A stretch of DNA of 64,000 nt from Stappia albiluteola (GTDB lineage Bacteria; Pseudomonadota; Alphaproteobacteria; Rhizobiales; Stappiaceae). The translations under genes and the position numbers were made by a program. A model generated the notes under the pieces. That model did not search any database. It worked only from the letters and a program-made list of their open reading frames with translations, and had not been told where the DNA came from. The stretch is from NCBI RefSeq assembly GCF_014050225.1, contig NZ_JACFXV010000066.1:56973-120972 (forward strand), given 5' to 3'. This document shows positions 38,150-47,636 of the stretch, piece by piece (position 1 is the stretch's first letter; the number at the start of each line of letters is the position of its first letter).

Positions 38150-41100
38150 CTATTCGGCCGGCGTGATGTCGCGCGCGGACGAAGGCTCGTCCGGATCATC
38201 CCGGTCGATGAAGATCAGCCGGGCGATGTCCGAGCCGATCCCCATGAGGGCGGGCACCAGCACCAGCACCAGGATCGTCGCGGAAGCAAGGCCGAAAACG
38301 ATGGTGATCGCCATCGGCATCAGGAACTGGGCCTGCAGGCTCTTCTCGAAGAGCAGCGGCAGCAACCCGCCGATGGTGGTCAGGGACGTCAAAAGCACTG
38401 CGCGAAGGCGATCCTGCGAGGCTCCGACCACTGCCTCGGCGATGCTGTCGCCTTCCTTCAGCCGCTCGTCGGCACGCGAGACCAGGATGATGGAATCGTT
38501 GACCAGGATGCCGGCGAGGCCCAGCAGGCCGATCAGGCTCAGCACGGTGAGCTGGAAGCCGAGCAGGTAGTGGCCGACGATGGCGCCGACGATCCCGAAG
38601 GGGATGATCGACATCACCACCAGCGGCCGGCTGTAGCTGGCGAAGATCGCCGCCAGGATGATGTAGATCGCCGCCAGCGCCGCCAGCGTCCCCACCTTCA
38701 GATCGGCGAAGGCTTCCTGGCGCTCTTCCTCGCGGCCGGAAAAGGCGAAATCGATGCCGTATTTGCCGGCGATCGCCTGAAGCTTGCCGGCGGTCAGATC
38801 TTCCAGGATCTCGATATTGGAGGTGACTTCGTAATCGACGTCGGCCGTCACGCTCACCGTCGTCTTGCCGTCGCGCCGCTGGATCGCGGCAAAGCCCTGG
38901 CGATCCTCCAGCGTGACGATCTCGCTGAACGGCACGAACTCGCCGTTCGGCGCCCTGAGCGACAGGTTGCGCAGCATCGAGGCGCCGCTTTCCTCAACCG
39001 TCTGGCGCACGCGGATGGTGATTTCCTCGTCATTTCGGGTGAATTTGCGCGGGATCGCGCCTTCGAAGGCATTGCGGATCTGGCGCGCCGCACCTTCGAC
39101 CGTGAACCCGAGGGCACGACCGCGCGGCGTCAGTTCCATCACCAGTTCCGGCTTGCCGAAGGCCAGGTCGTCGGCCACCCCCGACACGCCCGGATACCCC
39201 GTCAAAAGCTCCTGCAATTCAAGCGACGCCGCCTTCAGGTCCTCCGGCGTCCCGTTCTGCAGGCGGATATCGAGATCGCGGCCGGGAGGCCCGCCGCGCC
39301 GCTCGTAGATCGCGATCCGGCTGATGCCGGGAATGCGCGGCAGGTTGGCCCGCCAGGCGCGCAGGATCTCGGCCGTGCGCACGCTGCGCCGTTCGGACGC
39401 GGCAAGTTGCACGTCGATGCCGGCGACATGGTCGCCGCGATTGAAGCCCGCCTCGCCGAGCGTGGCGAAGGAGGCGACGACGAGCTTCTCGCCGCCGTCT
39501 TTCGTCAGATCCTTCTCGACCGCCCGCAAGGTGCCTTCGATCTCGCGCAAGGCGGCGATCGCCTGCTCTTCCGGAATTCCGGGATTGAAATTGACGGTGG
39601 CGCGGATGTTCTCCGCCTCGGGAGAGGGAAAGAAGACGAAGCCGACGCGGCCGCCCCGCACCATGCCGACGGCGACGATCAGCGACGCGACGACCATGGC
39701 AAGCGTCGCATAGCGCCAGTTGAAGGCGAAGCGCACGAAGGCGCGGAACGGACGGTCGCGGAACCAGTCGAAACCGGCATCGAAGGTGCGGCGGAACCAG
39801 CCCGGCCGCTCCGCCTCGTCACGCCGCCGTGCCGCCCGGCGCATCAGCATCAGGCACGCCTCGATCATCAGCGCGAAGGCGAAGCCCATCGAGAGCAGCA
39901 CAATATCGAAGCCGAGCGCGCCGAGATCGCTGCGGAAAGCGCGAGCCGGAACGGCGATCGGATCGAGAAGCGGCGGCACGGCGATATCGGGCCGCGCGGC
40001 GAGCGCGATGACGAAAAAGGCCGGTGCCGCGGCAAGCAGCAGCACCCGCCACCAGTTCCAGGCCGGGCGGCGCTCCAGCGCATGGGCAAGGTGGCCGGGC
40101 AGGACGAAGAAGCACTCGATCAGGCTAGCGGTGACGACGGCGACGACGACGAGCGGCAGCACGCCCATCACCTGGCCGATCGCGCTGCCGACCAGCAGGA
40201 TCGGCAGGAAGGAGGCGATCGTCGTCAGGCTCGCGGCAACGACCGGCAGGATCATGCGTCCGGCCCCTCTTTCCGCGGCGAGGTAGGGATCGTCGCCCAT
40301 GGCGTAGCGGGTGGCCGTGTGCTCGCCGACCACGATCGCGTCGTCGACGATGATGCCCAGCGTCATGATCAGCGCGAACAGCGAGATCATGTTGATCGTC
40401 TCGCCCATCACCCACATGAAGCCGATGGTCGCCATCATCGCGACGGGAATGCCGGCGACGACCCACAGCGCGATGCGGGAATTGAGGAAGGCGAACAGGA
40501 TTACCGCCACCAGCACCAGACCGGACAGGCCGTTCTTCACGAGGAGAAAGATGCGGTCGTTCAACAGGTCGGCGCGCACCTCGTATTTGACGACTTCCAG
40601 ACTGGCGGGCAGCTCGGGCGCGATCTCGGTCAGATAGGCGTCGAGGATCTGGTTGGTCTTCAGCGTGTCCGCGCCAGCCGAACGCTGGACATTGAGCTCC
40701 ACTGCGCGCAGTCCGTCGGAAAAGCCCCGCGTCTGCCCATCCTCGAAGGATTGCACCACCGTGCCGATATCGCTGATCCTGACGCGCTCGCCGGTCGGGA
40801 AGGACTTGATCTCGATCTTCGCGACGGCCTGCGGCGACGTGGTATCGGAAAGGGCGCGGATCTGGCGCTCCACGGCGCCTTTCAGGTCGCCGGACGGAAG
40901 GTCGCGCGTGTTCTCCGCAATCTTGCCGGCCACATCGCCGACGGTGAGGTCCAGTCGCCGGAGGTCCCGCTCGGGGATCTCGACGAGGTATTCCGTGTCG
41001 CGGAAGCCTGAGAAGGAGACCTTGTCGATGCCGCGCGCGATCATCCCGTCGCGGATGCGCCGGGCGAAGGTCTTCAAGGCATCCTCCGAGAAGGGGCCGC

Positions 41101-41545
41101 GCAATGCCACCCGCGCCACGCTGTCGAACCAGGTGGAGACGGAAACGACCGGCACTTCCGCGTCCTCCGGCAGCGTGGTGATTGCCGAAATCGCCTGATC
41201 GACATCGGAAAGCGCCTTCTGCATGTCGGCGCCCTCGACGAAATCGAGCTGGATCGAGGCCGATCCCTCGCGGGCATAGGAGGTGATCTCGTCGATATTG
41301 TCGATGAAGCGCAGCTCCGGCTCCACGAGCTGCAGCACGTTCTTCTCCACATCCTGCGAACTCGCGCCGGGCCAGGCGACGGTGACGCGGATGCGGTCGG
41401 TGACGATCTGGGGGAAGAATTCCGTATTCAGCTTGGCAAGCGCGAAGGCGCCGCAGAGGATCATCAGCGCCATGACCAGATTGGCGGCGTTCGGATGACG
41501 GATGAACTGCCCGATCAGCCCGACAGGCGTGAAGGCATGCCGCAT
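38150..41545 (-). CDS. RND efflux permease
   Basis: An 1131-aa inner-membrane proton-driven exporter of the AcrB/MdtBC superfamily. It starts MRHAFTPVGLIGQFIRHPNAANLVM at ATG 41543-41545, five bases after the adaptor stop. The first half has FFPQIVTDRIRVTVAWPGASSQDVE and TLGIIVDDAIVVGEHT; the second half has GLLGLAGILVNDSIILVSRADE. Between helices 6 and 7, about residues 490-600, it carries an enlarged linker with two extra hydrophobic segments. No outer-membrane channel gene is present, so it probably borrows a TolC. The substrate is unknown. Confidence 0.9.
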   Translation of the reverse strand: MRHAFTPVGLIGQFIRHPNAANLVMALMILCGAFALAKLNTEFFPQIVTDRIRVTVAWPGASSQDVEKNVLQLVEPELRFIDNIDEITSYAREGSASIQLDFVEGADMQKALSDVDQAISAITTLPEDAEVPVVSVSTWFDSVARVALRGPFSEDALKTFARRIRDGMIARGIDKVSFSGFRDTEYLVEIPERDLRRLDLTVGDVAGKIAENTRDLPSGDLKGAVERQIRALSDTTSPQAVAKIEIKSFPTGERVRISDIGTVVQSFEDGQTRGFSDGLRAVELNVQRSAGADTLKTNQILDAYLTEIAPELPASLEVVKYEVRADLLNDRIFLLVKNGLSGLVLVAVILFAFLNSRIALWVVAGIPVAMMATIGFMWVMGETINMISLFALIMTLGIIVDDAIVVGEHTATRYAMGDDPYLAAERGAGRMILPVVAASLTTIASFLPILLVGSAIGQVMGVLPLVVVAVVTASLIECFFVLPGHLAHALERRPAWNWWRVLLLAAAPAFFVIALAARPDIAVPPLLDPIAVPARAFRSDLGALGFDIVLLSMGFAFALMIEACLMLMRRAARRRDEAERPGWFRRTFDAGFDWFRDRPFRAFVRFAFNWRYATLAMVVASLIVAVGMVRGGRVGFVFFPSPEAENIRATVNFNPGIPEEQAIAALREIEGTLRAVEKDLTKDGGEKLVVASFATLGEAGFNRGDHVAGIDVQLAASERRSVRTAEILRAWRANLPRIPGISRIAIYERRGGPPGRDLDIRLQNGTPEDLKAASLELQELLTGYPGVSGVADDLAFGKPELVMELTPRGRALGFTVEGAARQIRNAFEGAIPRKFTRNDEEITIRVRQTVEESGASMLRNLSLRAPNGEFVPFSEIVTLEDRQGFAAIQRRDGKTTVSVTADVDYEVTSNIEILEDLTAGKLQAIAGKYGIDFAFSGREEERQEAFADLKVGTLAALAAIYIILAAIFASYSRPLVVMSIIPFGIVGAIVGHYLLGFQLTVLSLIGLLGLAGILVNDSIILVSRADERLKEGDSIAEAVVGASQDRLRAVLLTSLTTIGGLLPLLFEKSLQAQFLMPMAITIVFGLASATILVLVLVPALMGIGSDIARLIFIDRDDPDEPSSARDITPAE

Positions 41546-41549
41546 GGCC

Positions 41550-42968
41550 TCAGCCTCCCGCCCCGGCAGCCTCGCGCCGCTGCGCCTCCAGCGCCTCGGC
41601 CGCGTCCATGACCTTGATGCCTTCGCCTGCTTCCGCAAGGCGCGTCGCCATCACGATATCGCCCGTCTTCAGGTCGCCGGAGACGATGATGTGGCCGTCG
41701 TCAAAAGCGAGCACCCTGACATCCCGTTTCATGGTGCGCCCCTCCTCGATAACGAAGACATGGTCGCCGCCGAACAGGGCCGCCTCGGGAATGCGCGCGG
41801 CACTCCGATAGGTGCGGTCAGCCAGATGCAGCTCGACGAAGGCGCCGGGCCGCAGGGGCGTCTGGCCGGGGACCATTTTTACCCTGGCATAGACGTCGAC
41901 GCCGCCGCGCTCCACCGCGACCTCCGCGCCGACGCGAACGATCTCAGCCTCGTAGATCACCGGCTCGCCGCCGATATACCATTGCACTTCGACCGGGCGG
42001 CCGATCACCGCGCCTTCGCCGGCAAGGATGCGCCCGTATTGACTGTCAGACAGGGTCAGCCGCACTTCGAGGTCATTGCGGTCATAGAGAACGGCGACAA
42101 CGTCATTGACATTGACGAGGCGCCCGATTTCGGCGGCCTGTGCACGAACGATCGCGTCGAACGGCGCTTTCAAAACGGTGTCGGCAAGATTGCGTTCGGC
42201 CTCCGACAGGCGCCATTGCTGACGCTCGATCACCGCCCGCTGCTGGGTGACGCGGGCCTCGGCCACGGCGAGGGCATTGCCGCGCTGGTCTACGGCCTGC
42301 GCGCGCTGCGAGACGAGAAGGTCGCGTTCCTCGACCGTGCGTTCCGTGACGGCTCCCGATTTCAGCAGGGACTTCGCGCGCTCAAGATCGCGGGAGGCGA
42401 AAGCCAGTTGCTCGCGCGCCCGTGCAAGATTGTCCCGTTCCGCCGCTACCTCGCCCTGGAATTCGACAAGCCGCGCCTTGGCTTCCGCCAGGTTGGCGCG
42501 CGCTTCGAGCAACGCTCCCTCATAGGCGAACGCATCGATGCGAACCAGTTCGGCCCCCTTGTCAACCGTTCCGCCGGCCTTGAGGCTGTCGTTGACGGCG
42601 ATCACCTCACCGCCGACCAGGGCCCGCAGGTCGACCGCCCGCCCGGCGACGACCTCGCCGTAAAGACGCAGCATCGGCGCATGATCGCCGACCTCGACGC
42701 GCGCCTTCTCGACCACATAGACGGTTTCGCGCGGCGGTCGAACCGGCACTTCGGGCTTGCTGAGGATGAGGGCGCGCATGCCCTGATAGGCGCCGAAAAG
42801 GATCGCCGCCACGATGACCGTCTGCAGGGCAGCCTTGAAGACCAGCACGCCGCGGCCGGTCAGGCGCGCGTCGCCCGCCCGCCGCCGCAACGGCGAAAGG
42901 GAGCGCCCGTTCTCCTCGCGCGCCTCTTCGAGCGATTTCAGCATTCGTCTTCGATCCTCTTGCCGCAT
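41550..42968 (-). CDS. RND efflux periplasmic adaptor (membrane fusion protein)
   Basis: A 472-aa adaptor linking the RND pump to an outer-membrane channel. One N-terminal membrane anchor (about 44-66) is followed by a lipoyl half-motif (VDLRALVGGEVIAVNDSLKAGGTVDKGAELVRID), a long coiled-coil hairpin (about 155-260), the second lipoyl half (DTVLKAPFDAIVRAQAAEIGRLV) and beta-barrel domains. The start may be ATG 42968 or ATG 42944 (MLKSLEEAREE); GAGG lies 13 bases before the latter. It is the first gene of the pump operon. Confidence 0.88.
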   Translation of the reverse strand: MRQEDRRRMLKSLEEAREENGRSLSPLRRRAGDARLTGRGVLVFKAALQTVIVAAILFGAYQGMRALILSKPEVPVRPPRETVYVVEKARVEVGDHAPMLRLYGEVVAGRAVDLRALVGGEVIAVNDSLKAGGTVDKGAELVRIDAFAYEGALLEARANLAEAKARLVEFQGEVAAERDNLARAREQLAFASRDLERAKSLLKSGAVTERTVEERDLLVSQRAQAVDQRGNALAVAEARVTQQRAVIERQQWRLSEAERNLADTVLKAPFDAIVRAQAAEIGRLVNVNDVVAVLYDRNDLEVRLTLSDSQYGRILAGEGAVIGRPVEVQWYIGGEPVIYEAEIVRVGAEVAVERGGVDVYARVKMVPGQTPLRPGAFVELHLADRTYRSAARIPEAALFGGDHVFVIEEGRTMKRDVRVLAFDDGHIIVSGDLKTGDIVMATRLAEAGEGIKVMDAAEALEAQRREAAGAGG

Positions 42969-43128
42969 GCCTGATTATACAGGCATTTTCGCGCGGAACG
43001 GACATGGGCCGGCAGCGCATGCCGCGCATCGGTTCAGTCAAGGATTTAAAGACGCATGGTAAGACCGCCCGCAACAGCTTTCGTGTAACAAAGTGTCGCG
43101 GGCGGGAAAGCTTCGCAAAGCCGCCCCG

Positions 43129-44151
43129 TTACGGGGCCTGCTCGTCCTTCTTGGCGGCCAGGATCGCTTCCGCCTTGAAATCATAGCGCGAATTGCAGAA
43201 GTGGCAGGTCACGTCGATGCCGCCGTCCTCGACGGTCATGTCGTTGATTTCCTCGACCGTGAAGCCCTTCAGCATGGACTCGATACGATCGCGCGAGCAC
43301 CGGCAGCGATCCTCGATCGCCTGCGCCGGGAAGATGCGCACGCCGCGTTCGTGGAAAAGGCGGAACAGTACCTTCTCGACCGAAAGCTCCGGATCGATCA
43401 GTTCGTCGTCGCGCAAGGTTTCCACCAGGGTGCGGGCCTCGACCCAGGCGTCGTCTTCCTCGAAATGATGCTCGGCCGCGTGTTCCGGCGCATCGCCCGG
43501 ATGAAGGTCGGGCTTGCGCATGCGCTCCGGCGCCTCGGGCAGGAACTGGGCGAGCACGCCGCCCGCGCGCCAGCGATGGCGCGGCCGCTCGCCTTCCTGC
43601 CGGTCGAGGATCTCGCCGACGGCGAGGCGCACCACGGTCGGGATCTGCTCGGACTGGTCGAAATAGCGATGCGCCACTTCCTCAAGGCCGATCCCGTCCA
43701 AAGCGACGATGCCCTGGTAGCGCTGCATATGCGACCCCTGGTCGACGGTCATCGCCAGATGACCGCGCCCCAGCAGGCTCGCCGCATCGGTCCGCCCTTC
43801 CGCCTCGGACGCGGCGACGGCGTCCGCATCGAATTGCGCGCAGGCGCGGATCGCGTCCGGCGTCTCGAAATCCACCACCAGCATCGATACCGGGCCGTCG
43901 CTCTGTGTCTGCAACGTGAAGCGGCCGTTGAATTTCAGCGACGTGCCAAGCAGCGCGACGAGCGTCACCGCTTCAGCCAGAAGCCTCGATACGGCAACGG
44001 GATAGTCGTGCCGGTCGAGTATCCGGTCGAGCATCGGCCCGAGATAGACCGCGCGCCCGCGCACGTCGAGAGGCTCGACGGCGTAGGGCAGCACGGCATC
44101 GTTTCCAGCGAGCGCGATACCGCGCTCCCGCAGTTCCTGTTCAATCTTCAT
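43129..44151 (-). CDS. hslO: Redox-regulated chaperone Hsp33
   Basis: A 340-aa cytosolic holdase activated by oxidation. The C-terminal zinc site is intact as RCRCSRDR followed by [10 protein letters not shown] (CxC and CxxC). The N-terminal core holds [29 protein letters not shown]. It is longer than E. coli Hsp33 (about 292 aa) through an acidic insertion near residues 205-245 ([18 protein letters not shown]), which is usual in rhizobia. Its ATG overlaps the argF stop, placing it third in argD-argF-hslO. Confidence 0.95.
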   Translation of the reverse strand: MKIEQELRERGIALAGNDAVLPYAVEPLDVRGRAVYLGPMLDRILDRHDYPVAVSRLLAEAVTLVALLGTSLKFNGRFTLQTQSDGPVSMLVVDFETPDAIRACAQFDADAVAASEAEGRTDAASLLGRGHLAMTVDQGSHMQRYQGIVALDGIGLEEVAHRYFDQSEQIPTVVRLAVGEILDRQEGERPRHRWRAGGVLAQFLPEAPERMRKPDLHPGDAPEHAAEHHFEEDDAWVEARTLVETLRDDELIDPELSVEKVLFRLFHERGVRIFPAQAIEDRCRCSRDRIESMLKGFTVEEINDMTVEDGGIDVTCHFCNSRYDFKAEAILAAKKDEQAP

Positions 44152-45089
44152 GAGGTCGGTAACGCGTCAAAACACCAGGCCAGGATGCCCTTTTGGGCAT
44201 GCAGGCGATTTTCTGCTTCATCGAAGACGACCGACTGCGGGCCGTCCATGACGTCGGAAGTCACCTCCTCGCCGCGATGGGCGGGAAGGCAGTGCATGAA
44301 TACAGCGTTCCGGTCCGCTTGCGCCATAAGGCGGCTGTTGACCTGGTAAGGCTTCAAGAGATTGTGACGGCGCCCCTCGTCCTCGTCGCCCATCGACACC
44401 CAGCAGTCGGTGACGACGCAATCCACGCCCTTCACCGCCTCGAACGGGTCGTCCGTCAGCACGATTTCGGCGCCGCCGCGGCGCGCCTGGTCGATCAGCG
44501 CCGCGGGAGGTGCGAGCTCCGAAGGCGTCGCGATGTTCAGCGCGAAGTCGAGTTTCGCAGCCGCGTGCACCCAGGAGGCCAGCACGTTGTTGCTGTCGCC
44601 CGTCCAGGCGACCGTGCGCCCGGAGATCGGCCCCTTGTGCTCCTCGAAGGTCAGCACGTCGGCCATGATCTGGCAGGGATGGGTGCGCTTGGTCAGGCCA
44701 TTGATCACCGGAACGGTGGCATTCTCGGCCAGTTCCCTCAGCGCGTCGTGATCAAGGATGCGGATCATGATCGCATCGACATATCGCGACAGCACGCGCG
44801 CGGTGTCGGCAATGGTCTCGCCACGGCCGAGCTGCATTTCCGCGCCCGTCAGCATCAATGTCTCGCCGCCAAGCTCGCGCATGCCGACGTCGAAGGAGAT
44901 GCGCGTGCGCGTCGACGGCTGCTCGAAGACCATGGCCAGCACCTTGCCGGCCAGAAGCCCCTCGCCGCGGCGGACGCGGATTTCTCCGCGCCCTTCCTTG
45001 ATCGTGCGGCTGCCGTTGAGGATCGACCGGATCTCGGCGGTTTCGATTTCGGGCAGATCGAGAAAATGCTTTGGCTTCCTGGCGGTCAT
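44148..45089 (-). CDS. argF: Ornithine carbamoyltransferase
   Basis: A 313-aa arginine-biosynthesis enzyme making citrulline from ornithine and carbamoyl phosphate. The carbamoyl phosphate loop [18 protein letters not shown] is near residue 58. Other motifs are [15 protein letters not shown] and the ornithine-site [11 protein letters not shown] near 270. It is coupled by ATGA overlaps to argD before and hslO after, an arrangement conserved in Rhizobiales. Confidence 0.96.
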   Translation of the reverse strand: MTARKPKHFLDLPEIETAEIRSILNGSRTIKEGRGEIRVRRGEGLLAGKVLAMVFEQPSTRTRISFDVGMRELGGETLMLTGAEMQLGRGETIADTARVLSRYVDAIMIRILDHDALRELAENATVPVINGLTKRTHPCQIMADVLTFEEHKGPISGRTVAWTGDSNNVLASWVHAAAKLDFALNIATPSELAPPAALIDQARRGGAEIVLTDDPFEAVKGVDCVVTDCWVSMGDEDEGRRHNLLKPYQVNSRLMAQADRNAVFMHCLPAHRGEEVTSDVMDGPQSVVFDEAENRLHAQKGILAWCFDALPTS

Positions 45090-46285
45090 TCGGCCGCTCC
45101 CTTGTCGAGCTTCGCCTCGACCGCAGCGGCCGCCTTTTCGACCCTCGCGACGGCTTCGCCGATCTCTTCCTCACTGATGATGAGCGGCGGCATGATCCGC
45201 AGCACGTTTTCGCCGGCGGCGACCGACAGCAACCCGTTCGCCCGCATTTCGGCAAGCACCTCGGCGCTCGGCACCCGGCAGCGCAGGCCGAGCATCAGCC
45301 CGGTGCCGCGGATCTCCTCGAAGACGCGCGGATGCTGGTCGACGACCGCCGCAAGGCGCTGCTTCAGCAGGAGGCCCTTGCGCTGCACGCTTTCCAGGAA
45401 ACCCTCGGAAAGCACGACGTCCAGCACGGCATTGCCCACGGCCATGGCGAGCGGATTGCCGCCATAGGTCGATCCATGCGTGCCCGGAACCATGCCCGCA
45501 GCCGCTTCTTCCGTCGCAAGGCAGGCGCCGAAGGGGAAGCCGCCGCCGATGCCCTTGGCGATCGCCATGATGTCCGGCGTGATCCCCGCCCATTCATGGG
45601 CGAAGAACCTGCCGGTACGGCCAACGCCGCTCTGCACCTCGTCGAGGACGAGCAGGAGGCCGTTCCGGTCGCAGATTTCGCGAAGGGCGCGCAACGTCTC
45701 GGTCGGCAGCGGACGAATGCCGCCCTCGCCCTGCACCGGCTCCACGAGAATGCCGGCGGTTTCCGGCCCGATCGCGGCCTTCACGGCATCGAGATCGCCA
45801 AACGGCACCTGGTCGAAACCGGGCATCTTCGGGCCGAAGCCCTCCAGATACTTCTCCTGGCCGCCGGCGGCGATCGTCGCCAGCGTCCGTCCGTGGAAAG
45901 CGCCTTCGAAGGTGATCAGGCGGTAGCGCTCACCCTCCCCCTTGTCATGGAAATAGCGGCGCGCCGTCTTGATCGCCGCCTCCAGCGCCTCGGCGCCGGA
46001 ATTGGTGAAGAACACGCGGTCGGCGAAAGTCGCCTCGATCAGGCGCCTGCCGAGCTTTTCCTGCTCCGGGATCGTGTAGATGTTGGAGACGTGCCACAAC
46101 TTCTCGGCCTGCGCCTTCAGCGCCTCGACGAGATGCGGATGGGAATGGCCGAGCGAATTGACGGCGACACCCGAGGCGCAATCGAGGAATCGTCGCCCGT
46201 CCACGGTCACCAGCCAGACACCTTCACCGCGCTCGAACGAAAGTTCGGAGCGTGCATAGGTCTTGTAGAGCGGAGACGTCGACAT
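45086..46285 (-). CDS. argD: Acetylornithine aminotransferase
   Basis: A 399-aa PLP class III aminotransferase that forms N-acetylornithine and may also serve lysine synthesis. Motifs are [17 protein letters not shown], the cofactor-site [18 protein letters not shown] and the pyridoxal lysine in [15 protein letters not shown]. It heads the argD-argF-hslO operon. Its promoter lies about 310 bp upstream, leaving an unusually long structured leader. Confidence 0.95.
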   Translation of the reverse strand: MSTSPLYKTYARSELSFERGEGVWLVTVDGRRFLDCASGVAVNSLGHSHPHLVEALKAQAEKLWHVSNIYTIPEQEKLGRRLIEATFADRVFFTNSGAEALEAAIKTARRYFHDKGEGERYRLITFEGAFHGRTLATIAAGGQEKYLEGFGPKMPGFDQVPFGDLDAVKAAIGPETAGILVEPVQGEGGIRPLPTETLRALREICDRNGLLLVLDEVQSGVGRTGRFFAHEWAGITPDIMAIAKGIGGGFPFGACLATEEAAAGMVPGTHGSTYGGNPLAMAVGNAVLDVVLSEGFLESVQRKGLLLKQRLAAVVDQHPRVFEEIRGTGLMLGLRCRVPSAEVLAEMRANGLLSVAAGENVLRIMPPLIISEEEIGEAVARVEKAAAAVEAKLDKGAAE

Positions 46286-46590
46286 CGTATCCTCGCTTGG
46301 GTCCTTCGCCGGACGAACCGCAACGGTCCGGCCAGCCGGATGCCTGATAAAACGATGGGCCTCGCCTGCCCCAAGGTTATGAGCAGGCTGCCCGGTTGGG
46401 CTTCGGCTTTGCCGGGCCGCAAGGGCCGGCTATCGCCAATGAGTGTCAAGGCATTCAGGAGGCGTCGTTTTCCGCGTTTGCCCAAGGCGGCGGAAGGCCT
46501 CTTCCAGCTTCGACCGGCAGGCGGTAAAGCAATGCTTGACGCCTGCCAGAAACGACACGTGCCGCCCCGAAAGGCGGCACGGCATTTCAG
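46286..46590 (-). promoter_or_regulatory. Long structured leader of argDF-hslO (or overlapping small RNA)
   Basis: The transcript from the promoter at 46598-46626 would carry about 305 nt before the argD ATG. Perfect stems lie in it: CGTGCCGCC/GGCGGCACG (46558-46581), a nested GGCAGGCG/CGCCTGCC with AAGC/GCTT inside (46516-46547), GGAAG/CTTCC (46494-46507) and TCCGGC/GCCGGA (46326-46339). No U-tract follows the first stems. It could be a cis-regulatory leader or a separate RNA. I recognise no Rfam class. Confidence 0.5.
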
Positions 46591-46597
46591 GGCACTA

Positions 46598-46626
46598 TAT
46601 ACACCGTCCGGGGGCTTCGCTGTCAA
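46598..46626 (-). promoter_or_regulatory. Sigma-70 promoter for argDF-hslO
   Basis: On the minus strand TTGACA (46621-46626), 17-bp spacer, TGTATA (46598-46603) within GTGTATATAGT. This is the best sigma-70-like promoter I see in the window. Confidence 0.75.
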
Positions 46627-46867
46627 CGCAAACCCAGCTTTTTCGCCGCGTGGCGTCATGCCCGCCGGCCGTGCGGCACGCGTCCGGCCGAAGCCACTGT
46701 CCAAGAGTCAGGAAAAGCCCGAATATTTAGTATTTTAGATAAATGCCCCAGTAATCGGCTCTGGAGGCATCGAATTACCATCTTTGCGCCACTTTCTGGG
46801 GAAAACCGGGTTGATCCCCAGCCTTGTGGCTTCCTCGCCTTGAAACGAAAACCCGCCATATTGTAGA

Positions 46868-46897
46868 TTAATCCCTGTTAAATACGATATCTCGTAT
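46868..46897 (+). promoter_or_regulatory. Candidate regulatory sites upstream of gcrA
   Basis: TTAA-TCCCTG-TTAA (46868-46881) is directly followed by the perfect inverted repeat ATACGA-TATC-TCGTAT (46882-46897), 128 bp before the gcrA start. The TTAA pair resembles a CtrA box, but with spacing six instead of seven. The palindrome could be an independent operator. A CcrM-type GAGTC site is at 46705-46709. The remaining 46627-47024 shows no gene. Confidence 0.45.
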
Positions 46898-47024
46898 GGC
46901 AATCTCGCTGTACCCCTTCATCTAAGCCTCCAGTCCCTGGATTGAGGTGGCGGACACGCTGTCGCGTGCCGGCGGGGAGAGTTTGCCTGATCGTCGCGGT
47001 CGAAGAGAGACGGAGTGCTTGCGC

Positions 47025-47555
47025 ATGACCTGGACCACCGAACGTGTCGACCTCTTGAAGAAGCTCTGGACCGACGGCCTGAGCGCGAGCCAGATTGCCG
47101 GAGAGCTGGGCGGCGTCACGCGCAACGCGGTGATCGGCAAGGTGCATCGGCTCGGCCTGTCGGGCCGCGCGAAGGCCCCGGCTCCCGTGCAGAAGGCGCG
47201 CAAGATCGCCAAGCCCGCGACCGGCGCCTCGGGTGGATCTTCCCTTCCGTCAAAGGGCGGGATGATGCCGCAGAGTCACGGCGCCACGGCGCTGAAGATG
47301 GAAAGCGCTCCCGCGCCGGCACCCGCTCCGCAGGAACGGCCGGTCGCCGAACTCGTTCCGCTGTCCCAGCGTGCGACGATCCTGACGCTCAACGAGCGCA
47401 CCTGCAAATGGCCGATCGGCGATCCGACCTCGGACGACTTCTATTTCTGCGGACATTCCTCCGATCCGGGCGTGCCCTATTGCGCCTATCACTGCCGCAT
47501 CGCCTATCAGCCGGCGACCGACCGCAGGCGGGACCGCAAGGCGGCAGCGGGCTGA
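47025..47555 (+). CDS. gcrA: GcrA cell-cycle regulator
   Basis: A 176-aa sigma-70-interacting cell-cycle regulator found only in Alphaproteobacteria, acting at promoters with CcrM-methylated GANTC. The N-terminal DNA-binding domain is MTWTTERVDLLKKLWTDGLS, then ASQIAGELGG, then TRNAVIGKVHRLGLSGR. An alanine/proline-rich linker leads to the C-terminal sigma-binding region with RTCKWPIGDPTSDDFYFCG and a CAYHCRIAY cysteine pair. The ATG at 47025 is chosen by the conserved MTWT start; 26 upstream codons are discarded. It is divergent from argDF-hslO and convergent with phoB. Confidence 0.96.
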   Translation: MTWTTERVDLLKKLWTDGLSASQIAGELGGVTRNAVIGKVHRLGLSGRAKAPAPVQKARKIAKPATGASGGSSLPSKGGMMPQSHGATALKMESAPAPAPAPQERPVAELVPLSQRATILTLNERTCKWPIGDPTSDDFYFCGHSSDPGVPYCAYHCRIAYQPATDRRRDRKAAAG

Positions 47556-47574
47556 TCCAGGCTCTGCGCGCGCA

Positions 47575-47610
47575 CAAAAAAGCCCCGGTCATTCGGCCGG
47601 GGCTTTCGTT
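47575..47610. terminator. Bidirectional terminator, gcrA / phoB
   Basis: AGCCCCGG/CCGGGGCT stem with an A-run on the left (CAAAAAA) and TTTCGTTTT on the right. It can stop transcription from both convergent genes. Confidence 0.88.
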
Positions 47611-47636
47611 TTGCCGCTGTCGGTTCCTGAAACTGT

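Noticed and set aside
38570-41011. Very long plus-strand open frame (over 800 codons) opposite the RND permease gene
   Set aside because: Arginine/histidine/aspartate-rich low-complexity product typical of antisense frames in GC-rich genes; the minus strand encodes a full RND pump.
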